Shown here: piece by piece, positions 38,262-47,156 of the stretch
How the letters are laid out: each line of letters opens with the position of its first letter
Numbering within the stretch: position 1 is the stretch's first letter
Assembly (NCBI RefSeq): GCF_008693185.1
Contig: NZ_VXKN01000001.1
Span: forward strand, 186,001-250,000
Direction: 5' to 3'
Length of the DNA: 64,000 bases
From: Acinetobacter qingfengensis
Lineage (GTDB): Bacteria; Pseudomonadota; Gammaproteobacteria; Pseudomonadales; Moraxellaceae
Notes under the pieces: generated by a model
What the model saw: the letters and a program-made list of their open reading frames with translations, nothing else
Told to the model about the DNA's origin: nothing
The model's database searches: none
Translations under genes and position numbers: made by a program

Positions 38262-39038
38262 TTATTTTTTCTGTAAGTAAACGGTTGGTGGTGCACCAAG
38301 TAAACGTCGGAATGCTGCAGTAAATGCACTGCTACTGGTATAACCAAGTTCCATAGCAATATTGGTTATAGGTTGCCCAAGTTCCATTCGGTTCAATGCC
38401 GCCAACATACATGCTTGTTGGCGCCAGTGGCCAAAACTCATACCAGTTTGTATACGAAATAATCGTGTAAAATTACGCCGACTCATTCCAACTTTTTTTG
38501 CAATACAATCCAGATCCATTTCCATAGACGGGGTTTGTAATAACTGCTGGCAAAGTTGAATTAATCGTGGTTCCTGTGGTAGCGGTGTATTAAGTGGTAA
38601 TTCAGGCATTCGTGCAATTTCTGCAATGATTAATTGCATTAAATAATCATCTCGACCACCTAGAGTATATTCAAGTGGCAAATCGACAGCCGCACATAAT
38701 AATTCATGTAATAGCGAGGATACATTGATCACAATACAGTTGCTGGATAATCCTGTAGCGATTGCAATGTTAGTTTGAATATAAACACTACGAGTTTGGG
38801 TATAACCATTCATATAGACTTCGTGTTCAATACTGGACGGAATCCATAATGCACGGCGTGGAGGAACAACCCAGCTTCCTTTATTGGTTGTCACAGTTAA
38901 AACACCTGTAATTGCATATAGACATTGACAGCGTAAATGGCTATGACGTTGTAGTGTTGTTCCATCAGAATAGCTGTTTCCAGTTGCCATAACACTTCGT
39001 GGAATATTTTCATAATCTTTGATTTGAATATTACGCAT
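38262..39038 (-). CDS. AraC-family transcriptional regulator
   Basis: 258 residues from ATG 39038, chosen because AAGGA lies 6 nt upstream; the longer frame to 39059 lacks a site. An N-terminal cupin domain (HSHLRCQCLYAITGVLTVTT) is followed by two helix-turn-helix motifs in the C-terminal 100 residues (DLDCIAKKVGMSRRNFTRLFRIQTG, then ITNIAMELGYTSSSAFTAAFRRLLG). It is divergent from an MFS exporter gene with a 151-bp gap, the classical arrangement of a local efflux regulator (compare NimR). The inducer is unknown. Confidence 0.85.
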   Translation of the reverse strand: MRNIQIKDYENIPRSVMATGNSYSDGTTLQRHSHLRCQCLYAITGVLTVTTNKGSWVVPPRRALWIPSSIEHEVYMNGYTQTRSVYIQTNIAIATGLSSNCIVINVSSLLHELLCAAVDLPLEYTLGGRDDYLMQLIIAEIARMPELPLNTPLPQEPRLIQLCQQLLQTPSMEMDLDCIAKKVGMSRRNFTRLFRIQTGMSFGHWRQQACMLAALNRMELGQPITNIAMELGYTSSSAFTAAFRRLLGAPPTVYLQKK

Positions 39039-39189
39039 GTATATCCTTAAATGGCCCATATTCTATGTTATTTGGCCTGAAGATGATTTTGGGCCGCTAT
39101 AATTGAGTTTAAGATAACTCGGCTACAAGCGCAAATATGATTGTTTTTTAATAAAAACTTATATTGGATATAGACTTTTAGGGAAAATT

Positions 39190-40431
39190 ATGTCTAAAGA
39201 AATAAGTACTTATGATAATTCTGTATCATTAAATGACAGTTCATCAACAGATCAATCGCATAAATTTATTTTTCAGATTGTGGGTGCAGTTGCATTTGCA
39301 CATTTATTGAATGATTCAATTCAAGCTGTAGTTTCAGCAAGTTATCCGATGCTAAAGTCAGAATTTTCACTGACTTTTACAGAAATTGGATGGATTGCAT
39401 TGGTTTATCAAATTACGGCTTCTTTATTGCAACCGTGGATTGGATTTTATACTGATAAATATCCAAAACCCTATCTATTACCTATGGGAATGGTTGTGAC
39501 TTTGGTCGGTATTGGATTAATGGCGATTGCTGGGAATTTTTATACTTTACTTGTTGCTGCTGCACTTATCGGGGTAGGTTCATCTACTTTTCATCCGGAA
39601 GCTTCCAGAATTGCACGTATGGCTTCAGGTGGTAGATTTGGGACAGCACAATCCATGTTCCAAGTTGGTGGGAATAGTGGTTCGGCAATGGGTCCTTTAA
39701 TGGCTGCTTTAATTGTTATTCCTAATGGTCAAGCTGCTATTGGCTGGTTTGTATTGGTCGCTGGATTAGCCGTCTTGGTTCTTTTGCGTGTAACACAATG
39801 GGTATTAAAACAGCAAACACTTTCAAAACAAAAAAATAGCAAACCTATTATATCAAGCTTAAGCCGTCATCAAATCATTCAGGCAATGGTTGTTATTAGT
39901 ATCTTAATGTTTGCAAAATTTATTTATATTGCCTCTATTACAAATTATTTTACCTTTTATATGATTGAGCGCTTCCAACTTTCGGTACAAAGTTCTCAAT
40001 TGTATTTATTTATTTTTCTGGGATCAGTTGCGCTTGGCACATTTGCAGGTGGACCAGTAGGTGATCGAATTGGTAGAAAAGCAGTTATTTGGGCATCATT
40101 TCTTGGTGTTGCGCCATTTGCACTGATATTACCCCATGCGAATTTGTTCTGGACTGCAATTTTAACCATTGTTATCGGTTTGGTAATGTCTTCAGCATTT
40201 TCGGCATTGGTGGTTTATGCTCAGGAAGCTGCACCCGGTCGTGTGGGAATGATTGCAGGCCTGATGTTCGGTTTGATGTTTGGTATTAGTGGTATTGGTG
40301 CAGCAGGTCTTGGTCATCTTGCAGATACTCATGGTATTGTTTGGGTATATAACTTTTGTGCTTTTTTACCATTATTAGGTTTTGTCACTGCCTTTTTACC
40401 TAATACTACAAGGATTAAATTAACAAAATAG
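39190..40431 (+). CDS. MFS transporter, fosmidomycin-resistance (Fsr)-like
   Basis: 413-residue twelve-helix membrane protein. Motifs include HLLNDSIQAVVSASYPMLKSEFSLTFTEIGWIALVYQITAS near the start, GVGSSTFHPEASRIARMASGGRFGTAQSMFQVGGNSGSA, and the MFS motif A copy GPVGDRIGRK between helices 8 and 9. These match the Fsr/YnfM-like efflux group. AGGGAAAATT precedes the ATG. It is probably controlled by the divergent AraC regulator. The natural substrate is unknown. Confidence 0.85.
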   Translation: MSKEISTYDNSVSLNDSSSTDQSHKFIFQIVGAVAFAHLLNDSIQAVVSASYPMLKSEFSLTFTEIGWIALVYQITASLLQPWIGFYTDKYPKPYLLPMGMVVTLVGIGLMAIAGNFYTLLVAAALIGVGSSTFHPEASRIARMASGGRFGTAQSMFQVGGNSGSAMGPLMAALIVIPNGQAAIGWFVLVAGLAVLVLLRVTQWVLKQQTLSKQKNSKPIISSLSRHQIIQAMVVISILMFAKFIYIASITNYFTFYMIERFQLSVQSSQLYLFIFLGSVALGTFAGGPVGDRIGRKAVIWASFLGVAPFALILPHANLFWTAILTIVIGLVMSSAFSALVVYAQEAAPGRVGMIAGLMFGLMFGISGIGAAGLGHLADTHGIVWVYNFCAFLPLLGFVTAFLPNTTRIKLTK

Positions 40432-40499
40432 ATATAAATTATTTACTGTGGATATCACCCTATTTATGAGATACATGAAATTATTTTTTAGTAGAAATA

Positions 40500-40894
40500 A
40501 TGCCATTATTAAAGTTTGATATGATTAAAGGGCGAACTGAAATTAAAAAAATCTAGATATCGCTAATGATTTTTTTACAAGAATTTAATGTATTAAAAGA
40601 TGATCGTTATCCGATTATTTATGCAAATAAATCCTCACATGTAATTTTCAAGGATCTCAGATTAGGTTTTGAAAAGACAAATAAATTTATATTGCTTAGA
40701 ATTTTGACCAGTCCTTGGAAACATTCACAGAAAAAATTTTTTATGAAAAATTAGCCAAATGATTAGAAAAATCATGTGGAATAAAAGTGAATGATGTAAT
40801 GATTATTTTTATTACCAATACTCAGGATGACTGGGGTTTTGGAATTGTATACTATAGGAAAACTATGAGACAATACTTTAATTATAATGCTTAA
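40500..40894 (+). pseudogene. tautomerase-family pseudogene
   Basis: Starting at ATG 40500 the translation MPLLKFDMIKGRTEIKKI is cut by TAG at 40554-40556. It continues in the same frame (FLQEFNVLKDDRYPI..., LRLGFEKTNKFILLRILTSP) to a frameshift near 40740, then resumes in another frame as FYEKLAK-stop-LEKSCGIKVNDVMIIFITNTQDDWGFG. Together this is the pattern of Acinetobacter tautomerase/4-oxalocrotonate-like proteins (initial Met then Pro-1, GRTEIEIKKLLD-like region, LGFERTNKFVLIR, KNDVMINFVTNTKEDWSFG). It has two internal stops plus one frameshift, so it cannot make an intact enzyme. The 3' flank to 41092 holds nothing I can name. Confidence 0.8.
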
Positions 40895-41092
40895 CCAGTA
40901 TATTTTTTAGTTATATATTATATTGCTGAAAGTAGCATAAATTGAACAGCTAAATGGAAAGTTAAATTGATGCGATAGAAATAAAGATAAAAGATTCAGT
41001 TTACAGAGAATTATTTAGAAACTCGTATAAACTGAATCAACGCATAATGCTTAATATGACATATTTAGAATCGTATCATCTTAAGGTTCCTA

Positions 41093-42661
41093 TTAACTGA
41101 GTAAATATTCTTCATTTATTCCGCATTCTTCAATAAAGAACTTATCATGCGATACCAAGATTATTGTACCTTGAAATTGTTGAATAGCTTGTGCAAGAAG
41201 TGTTTTAGATTCGATATCCAAATGATTTTCTGGCTCATCTAATAAAAGTAAATCAACACCATTAACTACGTGGCTGATGGCCAATAAAGCAACTTTAAGC
41301 TTTTCGCCACCACTTAATTGTGTCAGTTTTAATTGTGCTTTTTCACGGTGAATCCGTAATTGGCCCAAAAGTTTTCGCCATTCTACTTCTGGAATCTGAT
41401 GATTGAATCTGGTTAAGTTTTCTATCACAGTGAGATTATTCTTCAACAAGCTAAAATTTTGATCCAGATATAAGCAAATACCATTAAAGATAATTTCCTG
41501 AGTTTGATGATGTGCAATCATTTTTAATAAGGTTGATTTGCCAATTCCATTTATGCCTTTAAGCTGAATTTTTTCACCAGCACGCATTGAAAAGTTAATT
41601 TTTTGTGTTGATGCGTAGGGCAAGGTTAAATCATTGATTCTCAATATTTCACCTTGCCGAGTGCTATGTAGTTGAAATTCAAATTTTTGCGGTTTAATTT
41701 TTTCTAAAGTGGTTTGTTTATCCTGTAAGCGACTTTGTGATTCATCTATTTGACGAAGGTGTTGAGTGCGTAATTTTCCAAAACTTTGCCCAGCTTGCTC
41801 CTTTTTAAAGTCGAGTAGAATTTTAGCCTGAGAGTTAGAGTCACGCAGCTGTATTCCTTTACGTTGACGTTTTTGGGCTTTCATTAGGCTTTCATGCTGC
41901 TGTTGCTTTAATTGTTTTAATTCACGTTTTTCTTGTTGAATCGACTGAGTTAAAGCATTGATTTGTTGCTGATATTGTTGAATATAATCTGTATAATTTC
42001 CACGTATGTGTTGTAATCCCAATTCGGTTAAGGCATAAATATGCTGAACTTGGTCGAGTAGTTGGCGATCATGACTAATCAAACATACACCGGCAGTGTG
42101 GGTTAGAATAGATTCCATAAGCCATTGTCTAGATTGGACATCCAAATGATTACTTGGTTCATCTAACAACAAATAATGATTTTTTTTCAAGAATAGCTTA
42201 CACAAGGCTAATTTGGTTTTTTGCCCCTCACTCAATTGTTGGGTCGGATAATTTAAATCCGTCGGTAATTGTGCATTTTGCAAAATTTTTTGCCATTTTT
42301 GTGGTAGATCCCAAGCATTTTCAACCAGATCATAATCCTCAAAACTGGCAGTATTGTTCTCAATACATTGAAAAGCAGTATACAAATGCTCAACTTCTAA
42401 TGCTTGAGCAATTGTCTTTGCATTTAGGCGTTGCAATTGTGATAAATGATCATGTTGAACATGCCAGGCAATTTGACCACTATATGACATATCTAAATGA
42501 TGCTGTAAATGTAAAATCTGAAAAAGCAATGACTTACCTAAACCATTTCTACCAATTAAAGCTGAGGTTTTCCTTGAATAAAGTGTAAAGTTGAGTTGAT
42601 CAAACATATTTTGAGTAGAGAATGACAAACTCAAGTTTGAAATAATACATGCCTGTGGCAT
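41093..42661 (-). CDS. ABC-F family ATPase
   Basis: About 522 residues from ATG 42661, which has GAGGATC upstream; the frame is open to 42691. Two ATP-binding cassettes lack membrane domains: first Walker A LIGRNGLGKS, signature LSEGQKTKLAL and Walker B HYLLLDEPSNHLD; second Walker A KGINGIGKST, signature LSGGEKLKVAL and Walker B DLLLLDEPENHLD. Between them lies the charged helical P-site linker (QQQHESLMKAQKRQRKG). ABC-F proteins act on ribosomes, as translation factors or in antibiotic protection. Which subgroup this one is cannot be settled by eye. It stands alone; the tautomerase pseudogene lies downstream. Confidence 0.85.
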   Translation of the reverse strand: MPQACIISNLSLSFSTQNMFDQLNFTLYSRKTSALIGRNGLGKSLLFQILHLQHHLDMSYSGQIAWHVQHDHLSQLQRLNAKTIAQALEVEHLYTAFQCIENNTASFEDYDLVENAWDLPQKWQKILQNAQLPTDLNYPTQQLSEGQKTKLALCKLFLKKNHYLLLDEPSNHLDVQSRQWLMESILTHTAGVCLISHDRQLLDQVQHIYALTELGLQHIRGNYTDYIQQYQQQINALTQSIQQEKRELKQLKQQQHESLMKAQKRQRKGIQLRDSNSQAKILLDFKKEQAGQSFGKLRTQHLRQIDESQSRLQDKQTTLEKIKPQKFEFQLHSTRQGEILRINDLTLPYASTQKINFSMRAGEKIQLKGINGIGKSTLLKMIAHHQTQEIIFNGICLYLDQNFSLLKNNLTVIENLTRFNHQIPEVEWRKLLGQLRIHREKAQLKLTQLSGGEKLKVALLAISHVVNGVDLLLLDEPENHLDIESKTLLAQAIQQFQGTIILVSHDKFFIEECGINEEYLLS

Positions 42662-42929
42662 AAATACGATCCTCATATTGAGGATGCACAAAATAGTATG
42701 AAATAAAGCTATAAATAAGGGTTTTAGTTTATTTATCGTAGATAATGTAGAGAAAAAAATAAGCTTAACCTTGAGTAGAATCTATTTTGCGCATCAAAAA
42801 TTAAAAAATAATGATGAGAAAAATGATTTACTTCATTGGCGTGACTCTTGAATAGAAGAAAATGTGAAGCGCCTTATTTTATAAAACTCATTCATTGTGT
42901 CAAGTTTAATTTTAGTCTTTTCTGAAGTT

Positions 42930-42974
42930 CCCCTTATTTATTTTTATTATTACATAATAAAAATAAATAAGGGG
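42930..42974. repeat. 21-bp perfect hairpin downstream of hpxO
   Basis: Perfect inverted repeat with 21-bp arms (42930-42950 and 42954-42974), a CCCC...GGGG base and a 3-nt loop, in the 435-bp gap between the hpxO stop and the ABC-F start. It may end the - strand hpxO transcript, although no T-tract follows. Nothing else was recognised in this gap. Confidence 0.85.
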
Positions 42975-43096
42975 CATTGATTAAATAAGGCCATAAATTT
43001 CTAGTGAAAATGAAAAACTAACCATTATTCAAATATCAGTTTAGTAATAAATAAATCAAATGATTAAAATTAACTTATTTTTTGAGCTAAAAAACC

Positions 43097-44254
43097 TTAA
43101 TCTAATGGATTACCTATAATGTTACTGATAATACCTTTCATAATATGTTGACCATCTTCCTGATGTAATTCTTCATACCAGGCTTGGGTAATTTCGGGGT
43201 CTTTCATGTGAGTGATATCGCAACGCTTACGGGCACGTAGTACCAGATCATTGGCACGCTCACTACGTACTTTTTCGTAACGCGTTAGCGCATCTTGTAA
43301 ACTATTAGTATTGATTGCCAATGAGCGAATGAGATAGATAGAGTCCTCCATCGCCATGCAGCCACCTTGTCCAATATCCGGAGTTGTGCTGTGTGCAGCA
43401 TCTCCCAATAAAACACAACGGCCTTTTACCCATTTATAAAAAGGCTCAATATCATGAATTTCCACGCGATTGGTACGCTCAGGATCAATACGCTCAATTA
43501 ATAACTGAACAGGTTCGCACCAGTCGGCAAAATATTCTTTTAGTAGAGCTTTATACTGTTTACGATCATTTTCCAGACCCAGTGGAAGTGGAACGTCAAA
43601 GAAGAAATAGAAACGGTTATTTGCAATTGGCATCAGAGAAACACGCTTGCCTTCACCAACATAAGTTGTCCATTGATCAGCAGGAGCAATATTTTCATCA
43701 ATATCTACCAGACCGTTCCAGTTGACATAACCAGCATAACGGCGTTCGACTTTGTGTCCAAGAACATATTCTCGAGCAAGCGAGTGTGTACCATCTGCTC
43801 CAATGAGTAAATCAGCTTTTGCTTCTGTTCCATCGGAAAATTGTACAACGATATGGTCTTCTGTCTCCTGAATATGAGTTAGTGCAATGCCTAATTTAAT
43901 GTCTTGCATGCCAAACTCATCCATCAGCATGTATTGTAATTCTGCTCGTGAAACAGGATAGGGGCGTTGTCCAACTTCATGAATTAATGGATCAAGACTG
44001 AATTGCGTCATGGTCTGTTGGGTTTTACCATCGATATAGGCTAGATGGTCCATAATGCCACCCAATTTTTTAACTTGTTCTGTCAGGCCAAGATAATTGA
44101 GGCATTTAACACCATTTGACCAGACAGAAATGGCAGCTCCGACAGGAAGAATTTTTTCTACACGTTCGTAAATCGTGACCTGATGACCATATTTTTTTAG
44201 TCCAATACCTGCGGTTAAACCACCAATACCTGCACCAATTATAATGATATTCAT
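43097..44254 (-). CDS. hpxO: FAD-dependent urate hydroxylase HpxO
   Basis: Flavoprotein monooxygenase converting urate to 5-hydroxyisourate with NADH, 385 residues from ATG 44254 (AAAGG upstream; the frame is open to 44287). The Rossmann FAD motif is [21 protein letters not shown]. The substrate-side segment [14 protein letters not shown] and the GD motif [25 protein letters not shown] follow. Length and sequence match Klebsiella HpxO. It lies in a cluster with allantoin-degrading genes. A site resembling the GntR operator lies 174-189 bp upstream of its start. Confidence 0.9.
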   Translation of the reverse strand: MNIIIIGAGIGGLTAGIGLKKYGHQVTIYERVEKILPVGAAISVWSNGVKCLNYLGLTEQVKKLGGIMDHLAYIDGKTQQTMTQFSLDPLIHEVGQRPYPVSRAELQYMLMDEFGMQDIKLGIALTHIQETEDHIVVQFSDGTEAKADLLIGADGTHSLAREYVLGHKVERRYAGYVNWNGLVDIDENIAPADQWTTYVGEGKRVSLMPIANNRFYFFFDVPLPLGLENDRKQYKALLKEYFADWCEPVQLLIERIDPERTNRVEIHDIEPFYKWVKGRCVLLGDAAHSTTPDIGQGGCMAMEDSIYLIRSLAINTNSLQDALTRYEKVRSERANDLVLRARKRCDITHMKDPEITQAWYEELHQEDGQHIMKGIISNIIGNPLD

Positions 44255-44427
44255 ATCTAAAGCCTTTATATGTTTAAACAGCGACAATCATTTCTATTTG
44301 CTTTAGATCACTGCGAAAATTATGCCAAATCTTATAAATAAAGTAGGTGATTATTTTAAGTAATTAATTTATATAATTTTTTATTAAAAATTAGGTCGGT
44401 ATTCGCTATTAGTAAATTTATGCCTTA

Positions 44428-44443
44428 AACTGGTAAGACCTGT
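44428..44443. promoter_or_regulatory. second GntR-operator-like site, upstream of hpxO
   Basis: AACTGGTAAGACCTGT matches the core of the palindrome at 45388-45410 (AACTGGTCTGACCAGT) at 13 of 16 positions. It probably lets the same GntR protein control hpxO. Confidence 0.5.
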
Positions 44444-44498
44444 AAGTCCATGGGGTTAAGTTTATCTGATTGCTTAAGAATATTTTAATATTTTGCTT

Positions 44499-44532
44499 TT
44501 AAATTGTGCATTGATGAGCTTAAATTGTGCAT
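44499..44532. repeat. 13-bp direct repeat at 21-bp spacing
   Basis: TTAAATTGTGCAT occurs at 44499-44511 and 44520-44532, exactly two helical turns apart, between the gntR stop and hpxO. This phasing suits tandem binding of an activator or repressor on one DNA face. Confidence 0.5.
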
Positions 44533-44578
44533 AAAAAATATTTTGACCTAAAAAAACTCATTTTTGTAATACATTTTT

Positions 44579-45310
44579 TTAATTGTTATGGCTCGAAAAA
44601 TAAACACCTGCACGTTGAGCTGCACCGATAATATGCTTTTGCATGGCTTGTTCTGCTGTTTTGGGATTTCTTTCGCATAATGCGGTTAAAATTGCTTCGT
44701 GTTCTGTGATGGTTTTATGGGCAAGATTTGGTTGGATAAAAGGTAAAATTTGGCTTTGTTGTAACCATTTGGTTTGTTGCTGCAGGGCCTGAATAATTGA
44801 TTGATTGTGGCTAAGTTCAATGATGTATTTATGGAAGTTAAAATCGTGGCTTGCTGCTTCCTGCCAGTTTTTGGCAGTAATTGCGATAGATAAATTTTGA
44901 AAATTTTGTTTTAAAACAATGATATCTTGGTCTGTTAAATAGTCGCATGCCAGAAAGGCACTAAAACTTTCCAAAATATAACGTAATTGATAGAAGTCTT
45001 TGAGAGAAATATGATTTTGTACATTCCATTGTTCTGCCGGCTGGCTTTGCTGGGAGATCACATAAACACCTTTGCCTGCCTTAATTTGTACCACTCCTAG
45101 AGCAGATAAGCGCATTAGTGCTTCTCTTAGCGAAGCTCGGCTAATTCCCAGTTGTACAGCCAATTCGCGCTGCGCAGGCAAGGTGGTGTTCACTGGATAA
45201 AGTCCTTGCTGAATCCAGTTATGAATTGTTTCCACAGCTTGCTCAGTGACTTGAGAGGTTGAACGGTTGAGCTTGGCTTGTGGTTTCATTGTGGTGGATA
45301 TTCCTGTCAT
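44579..45310 (-). CDS. GntR-family (FadR subgroup) regulator of purine catabolism
   Basis: 243-residue regulator: an N-terminal winged helix-turn-helix (about 15-85; AVETIHNWIQQGLYPVNTTLPAQRELAVQLGISRASLREALMRL pattern) and a C-terminal FCD-type helical effector domain (FHKYIIELSHN..., TEHEAILTALCERNPKTAEQAMQKHI). It is divergent from the allantoicase gene, with a perfect palindromic operator between them. It is most likely a repressor relieved by a urate or allantoin-derived ligand (inference). Confidence 0.87.
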   Translation of the reverse strand: MTGISTTMKPQAKLNRSTSQVTEQAVETIHNWIQQGLYPVNTTLPAQRELAVQLGISRASLREALMRLSALGVVQIKAGKGVYVISQQSQPAEQWNVQNHISLKDFYQLRYILESFSAFLACDYLTDQDIIVLKQNFQNLSIAITAKNWQEAASHDFNFHKYIIELSHNQSIIQALQQQTKWLQQSQILPFIQPNLAHKTITEHEAILTALCERNPKTAEQAMQKHIIGAAQRAGVYFSSHNN

Positions 45311-45387
45311 AAATCGATCCTAATGCAAAAGATTTTACACAACTCTATAAATTTTTTCTGGTATTTGATTTATTTAGCAAAAATCAA

Positions 45388-45410
45388 ACCAACTGGTCTG
45401 ACCAGTTGGT
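45388..45410. promoter_or_regulatory. GntR operator in the gntR-alc interval
   Basis: Perfect palindrome ACCAACTGGTC-T-GACCAGTTGGT, 11-bp arms with a one-base centre, of the TGGT-N-ACCA type bound by FadR-group GntR proteins. It lies across the -35 position of the alc promoter, so binding should repress. Confidence 0.8.
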
Positions 45411-45422
45411 ATGGAATTTGCG

Positions 45423-45428
45423 TATAAT
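45423..45428 (+). promoter_or_regulatory. alc -10 element
   Basis: Consensus TATAAT preceded by a -35-like TGACCA (45399-45404, spacing 18) within the operator; 70 bp before the allantoicase ATG. Confidence 0.55.
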
Positions 45429-45498
45429 ACAATCTGAACATTGAAAAGGCGATGTCAGATTTATTTTGGCATGGTGATTAACTTAGGATAAGTGTTGA

Positions 45499-46506
45499 AT
45501 GACGATTACAATAGCGAAACCTGTAGAACTGCCTACACATTTAAAAAAATTGGTGAATCTGGCTGATACCAGAATGGGTACACAGATTGTGTGTTGCTCG
45601 GATGAATTTTTTGCTAAGGCAGAGCGTATGCTGAATGCCGAACCAGCACAGTTTGTCGAAGGTAAATATGATGATCACGGCAAATGGATGGATGGATGGG
45701 AAACTCGCCGTAAACGTGAAGCTGGTTATGACTGGTGCATTATTCGTCTGGGCGTAACAGGAAAAATCTCAGGTGTGGATCTGGATACATCATTTTTTAC
45801 CGGAAATTATCCTGCATCAGCTTCAATCGAAGCATGTTATGCACCGAATGATCAACTTGATGGTGTGGTTTGGCAGGAGATTTTACCGAATACACCTTTA
45901 TCACCGGACCATCATCATGTGCTAGAGGTTGCACAGACAGATCCAGTGACACATTTACGTTTAAATATTTATCCTGATGGGGGGATTGCCCGTTTGCGTG
46001 TGTATGGACAGGTGGTACTGGAAAAATTTGATCCTACACAAACATTAGATCTGGCAGCACTAAAAAATGGTGGACGGATTGTGGCATATAGCGATGCGCA
46101 TTTTGGTCACCCCACCAATTTGCTCAATCCTGGACGTGGTATCAATATGGGCGATGGCTGGGAAACCAAGCGCCGCCGTGCGCCAGGCTATGACTGGTGC
46201 ATTATCCAATTAGGTCAAGTCGGAGCAATTGAAAAAATTGAAGTTGATACAGCACATTTTAAAGGTAACTTTCCGGCATTTTGTTCAATTCAGGCAATCT
46301 ATGCAGACAATGCTACGGATGCACAATTGATCCCGCAAAGTATGTTCTGGCCATATCTATTAAGTGAACAACCGCTGAGTATGGATCATATTCATGAATA
46401 TATTCAGCAAATTCTAATTTCTGAAAAAGTGAATTATATTCGCCTGAATATGATCCCTGATGGTGGGATTAGTCGTATTCGTTTATGGGGCAAAATTGCT
46501 CAATAA
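45499..46506 (+). CDS. alc: allantoicase
   Basis: 335-residue allantoate amidinohydrolase that splits allantoate to ureidoglycolate and urea. The protein is two homologous jelly-roll repeats. Each contains the same block, GWETRRKREAGYDWCIIRLG in the first half and GWETKRRRAPGYDWCIIQLG in the second, followed by HLRLNIYPDGGIARLRVYG and YIRLNMIPDGGISRIRLWG. AGGATAAG precedes the ATG. The first gene of the alc-allA unit, under the operator described above. Confidence 0.96.
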   Translation: MTITIAKPVELPTHLKKLVNLADTRMGTQIVCCSDEFFAKAERMLNAEPAQFVEGKYDDHGKWMDGWETRRKREAGYDWCIIRLGVTGKISGVDLDTSFFTGNYPASASIEACYAPNDQLDGVVWQEILPNTPLSPDHHHVLEVAQTDPVTHLRLNIYPDGGIARLRVYGQVVLEKFDPTQTLDLAALKNGGRIVAYSDAHFGHPTNLLNPGRGINMGDGWETKRRRAPGYDWCIIQLGQVGAIEKIEVDTAHFKGNFPAFCSIQAIYADNATDAQLIPQSMFWPYLLSEQPLSMDHIHEYIQQILISEKVNYIRLNMIPDGGISRIRLWGKIAQ

Positions 46507-46538
46507 TCTCATAGTCAAATGATTTGGAAATGATTTCT

Positions 46539-47042
46539 ATGCACACTGTTGTCAGAATTCAGCCTTTAACCAAGGCGGCCTTTGCTAAATTTGGTGATGT
46601 CATTGAATGTGAGGAAAGTGAATTTTTCCCTATAAATGATGGGCATACGCAACGATATCATGCTTTATCCACGATACAATGTGAGGGAGAAGGGTCTTCT
46701 GTTGGTATAACGATTTTCCGTAATGTGATTACCACAGATTTACCCTTAAAGATTAGCATGCTAGAACGTCACCCTTATGGTTCGCAATCTTTTATTCCTA
46801 TGGCAAGACAAAAATTTTTGATTATTGTGGCATTAGCAAGTAATGCAGATCAGCCGGATGAGCAGCATATTTACGCTTTTGAAAGTAATGGTTTACAAGG
46901 TGTGACGTATGCAAAAGGTGTTTGGCATCATCCATTGTTGAGTTATGAATCACCAAGTGATTTTTTAGTGGTTGATCGGATTAGTGGAGGGGAAAATTGT
47001 GATGTGTATCAACTCTCTTCGCCATGTGTGATCAATTATTAA
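46539..47042 (+). CDS. allA: ureidoglycolate lyase
   Basis: About 167-residue cupin-like enzyme that cleaves ureidoglycolate to glyoxylate and urea, the step after allantoicase. Family segments are VRIQPLTKAAFAKFGDVIE, LERHPYGSQSFIPM and GVTYAKGVWHHPLLS. The start MHTVVR at 46539 is preferred, with GGAAA 8 nt upstream; an upstream TTG at 46524 is in frame. It follows alc by 32 nt. Confidence 0.94.
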   Translation: MHTVVRIQPLTKAAFAKFGDVIECEESEFFPINDGHTQRYHALSTIQCEGEGSSVGITIFRNVITTDLPLKISMLERHPYGSQSFIPMARQKFLIIVALASNADQPDEQHIYAFESNGLQGVTYAKGVWHHPLLSYESPSDFLVVDRISGGENCDVYQLSSPCVINY

Positions 47043-47089
47043 TTCAGGCTTTGCTAAGTAAACCATAAACGTGAAAAGTATAAAGTTGA

Positions 47090-47123
47090 CTTATATTTCC
47101 TCTTCTATGAGGGGAAATATAAG
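47090..47123. terminator. terminator between allA and puuE
   Basis: Stem CTTATATTTCC/GGAAATATAAG extended inward by more pairs, with a small loop, between the convergent ends of allA and the allantoinase gene. Confidence 0.7.
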
Positions 47124-47156
47124 ATGTTCATGTGATAAATTGATCGAAATCGGATT

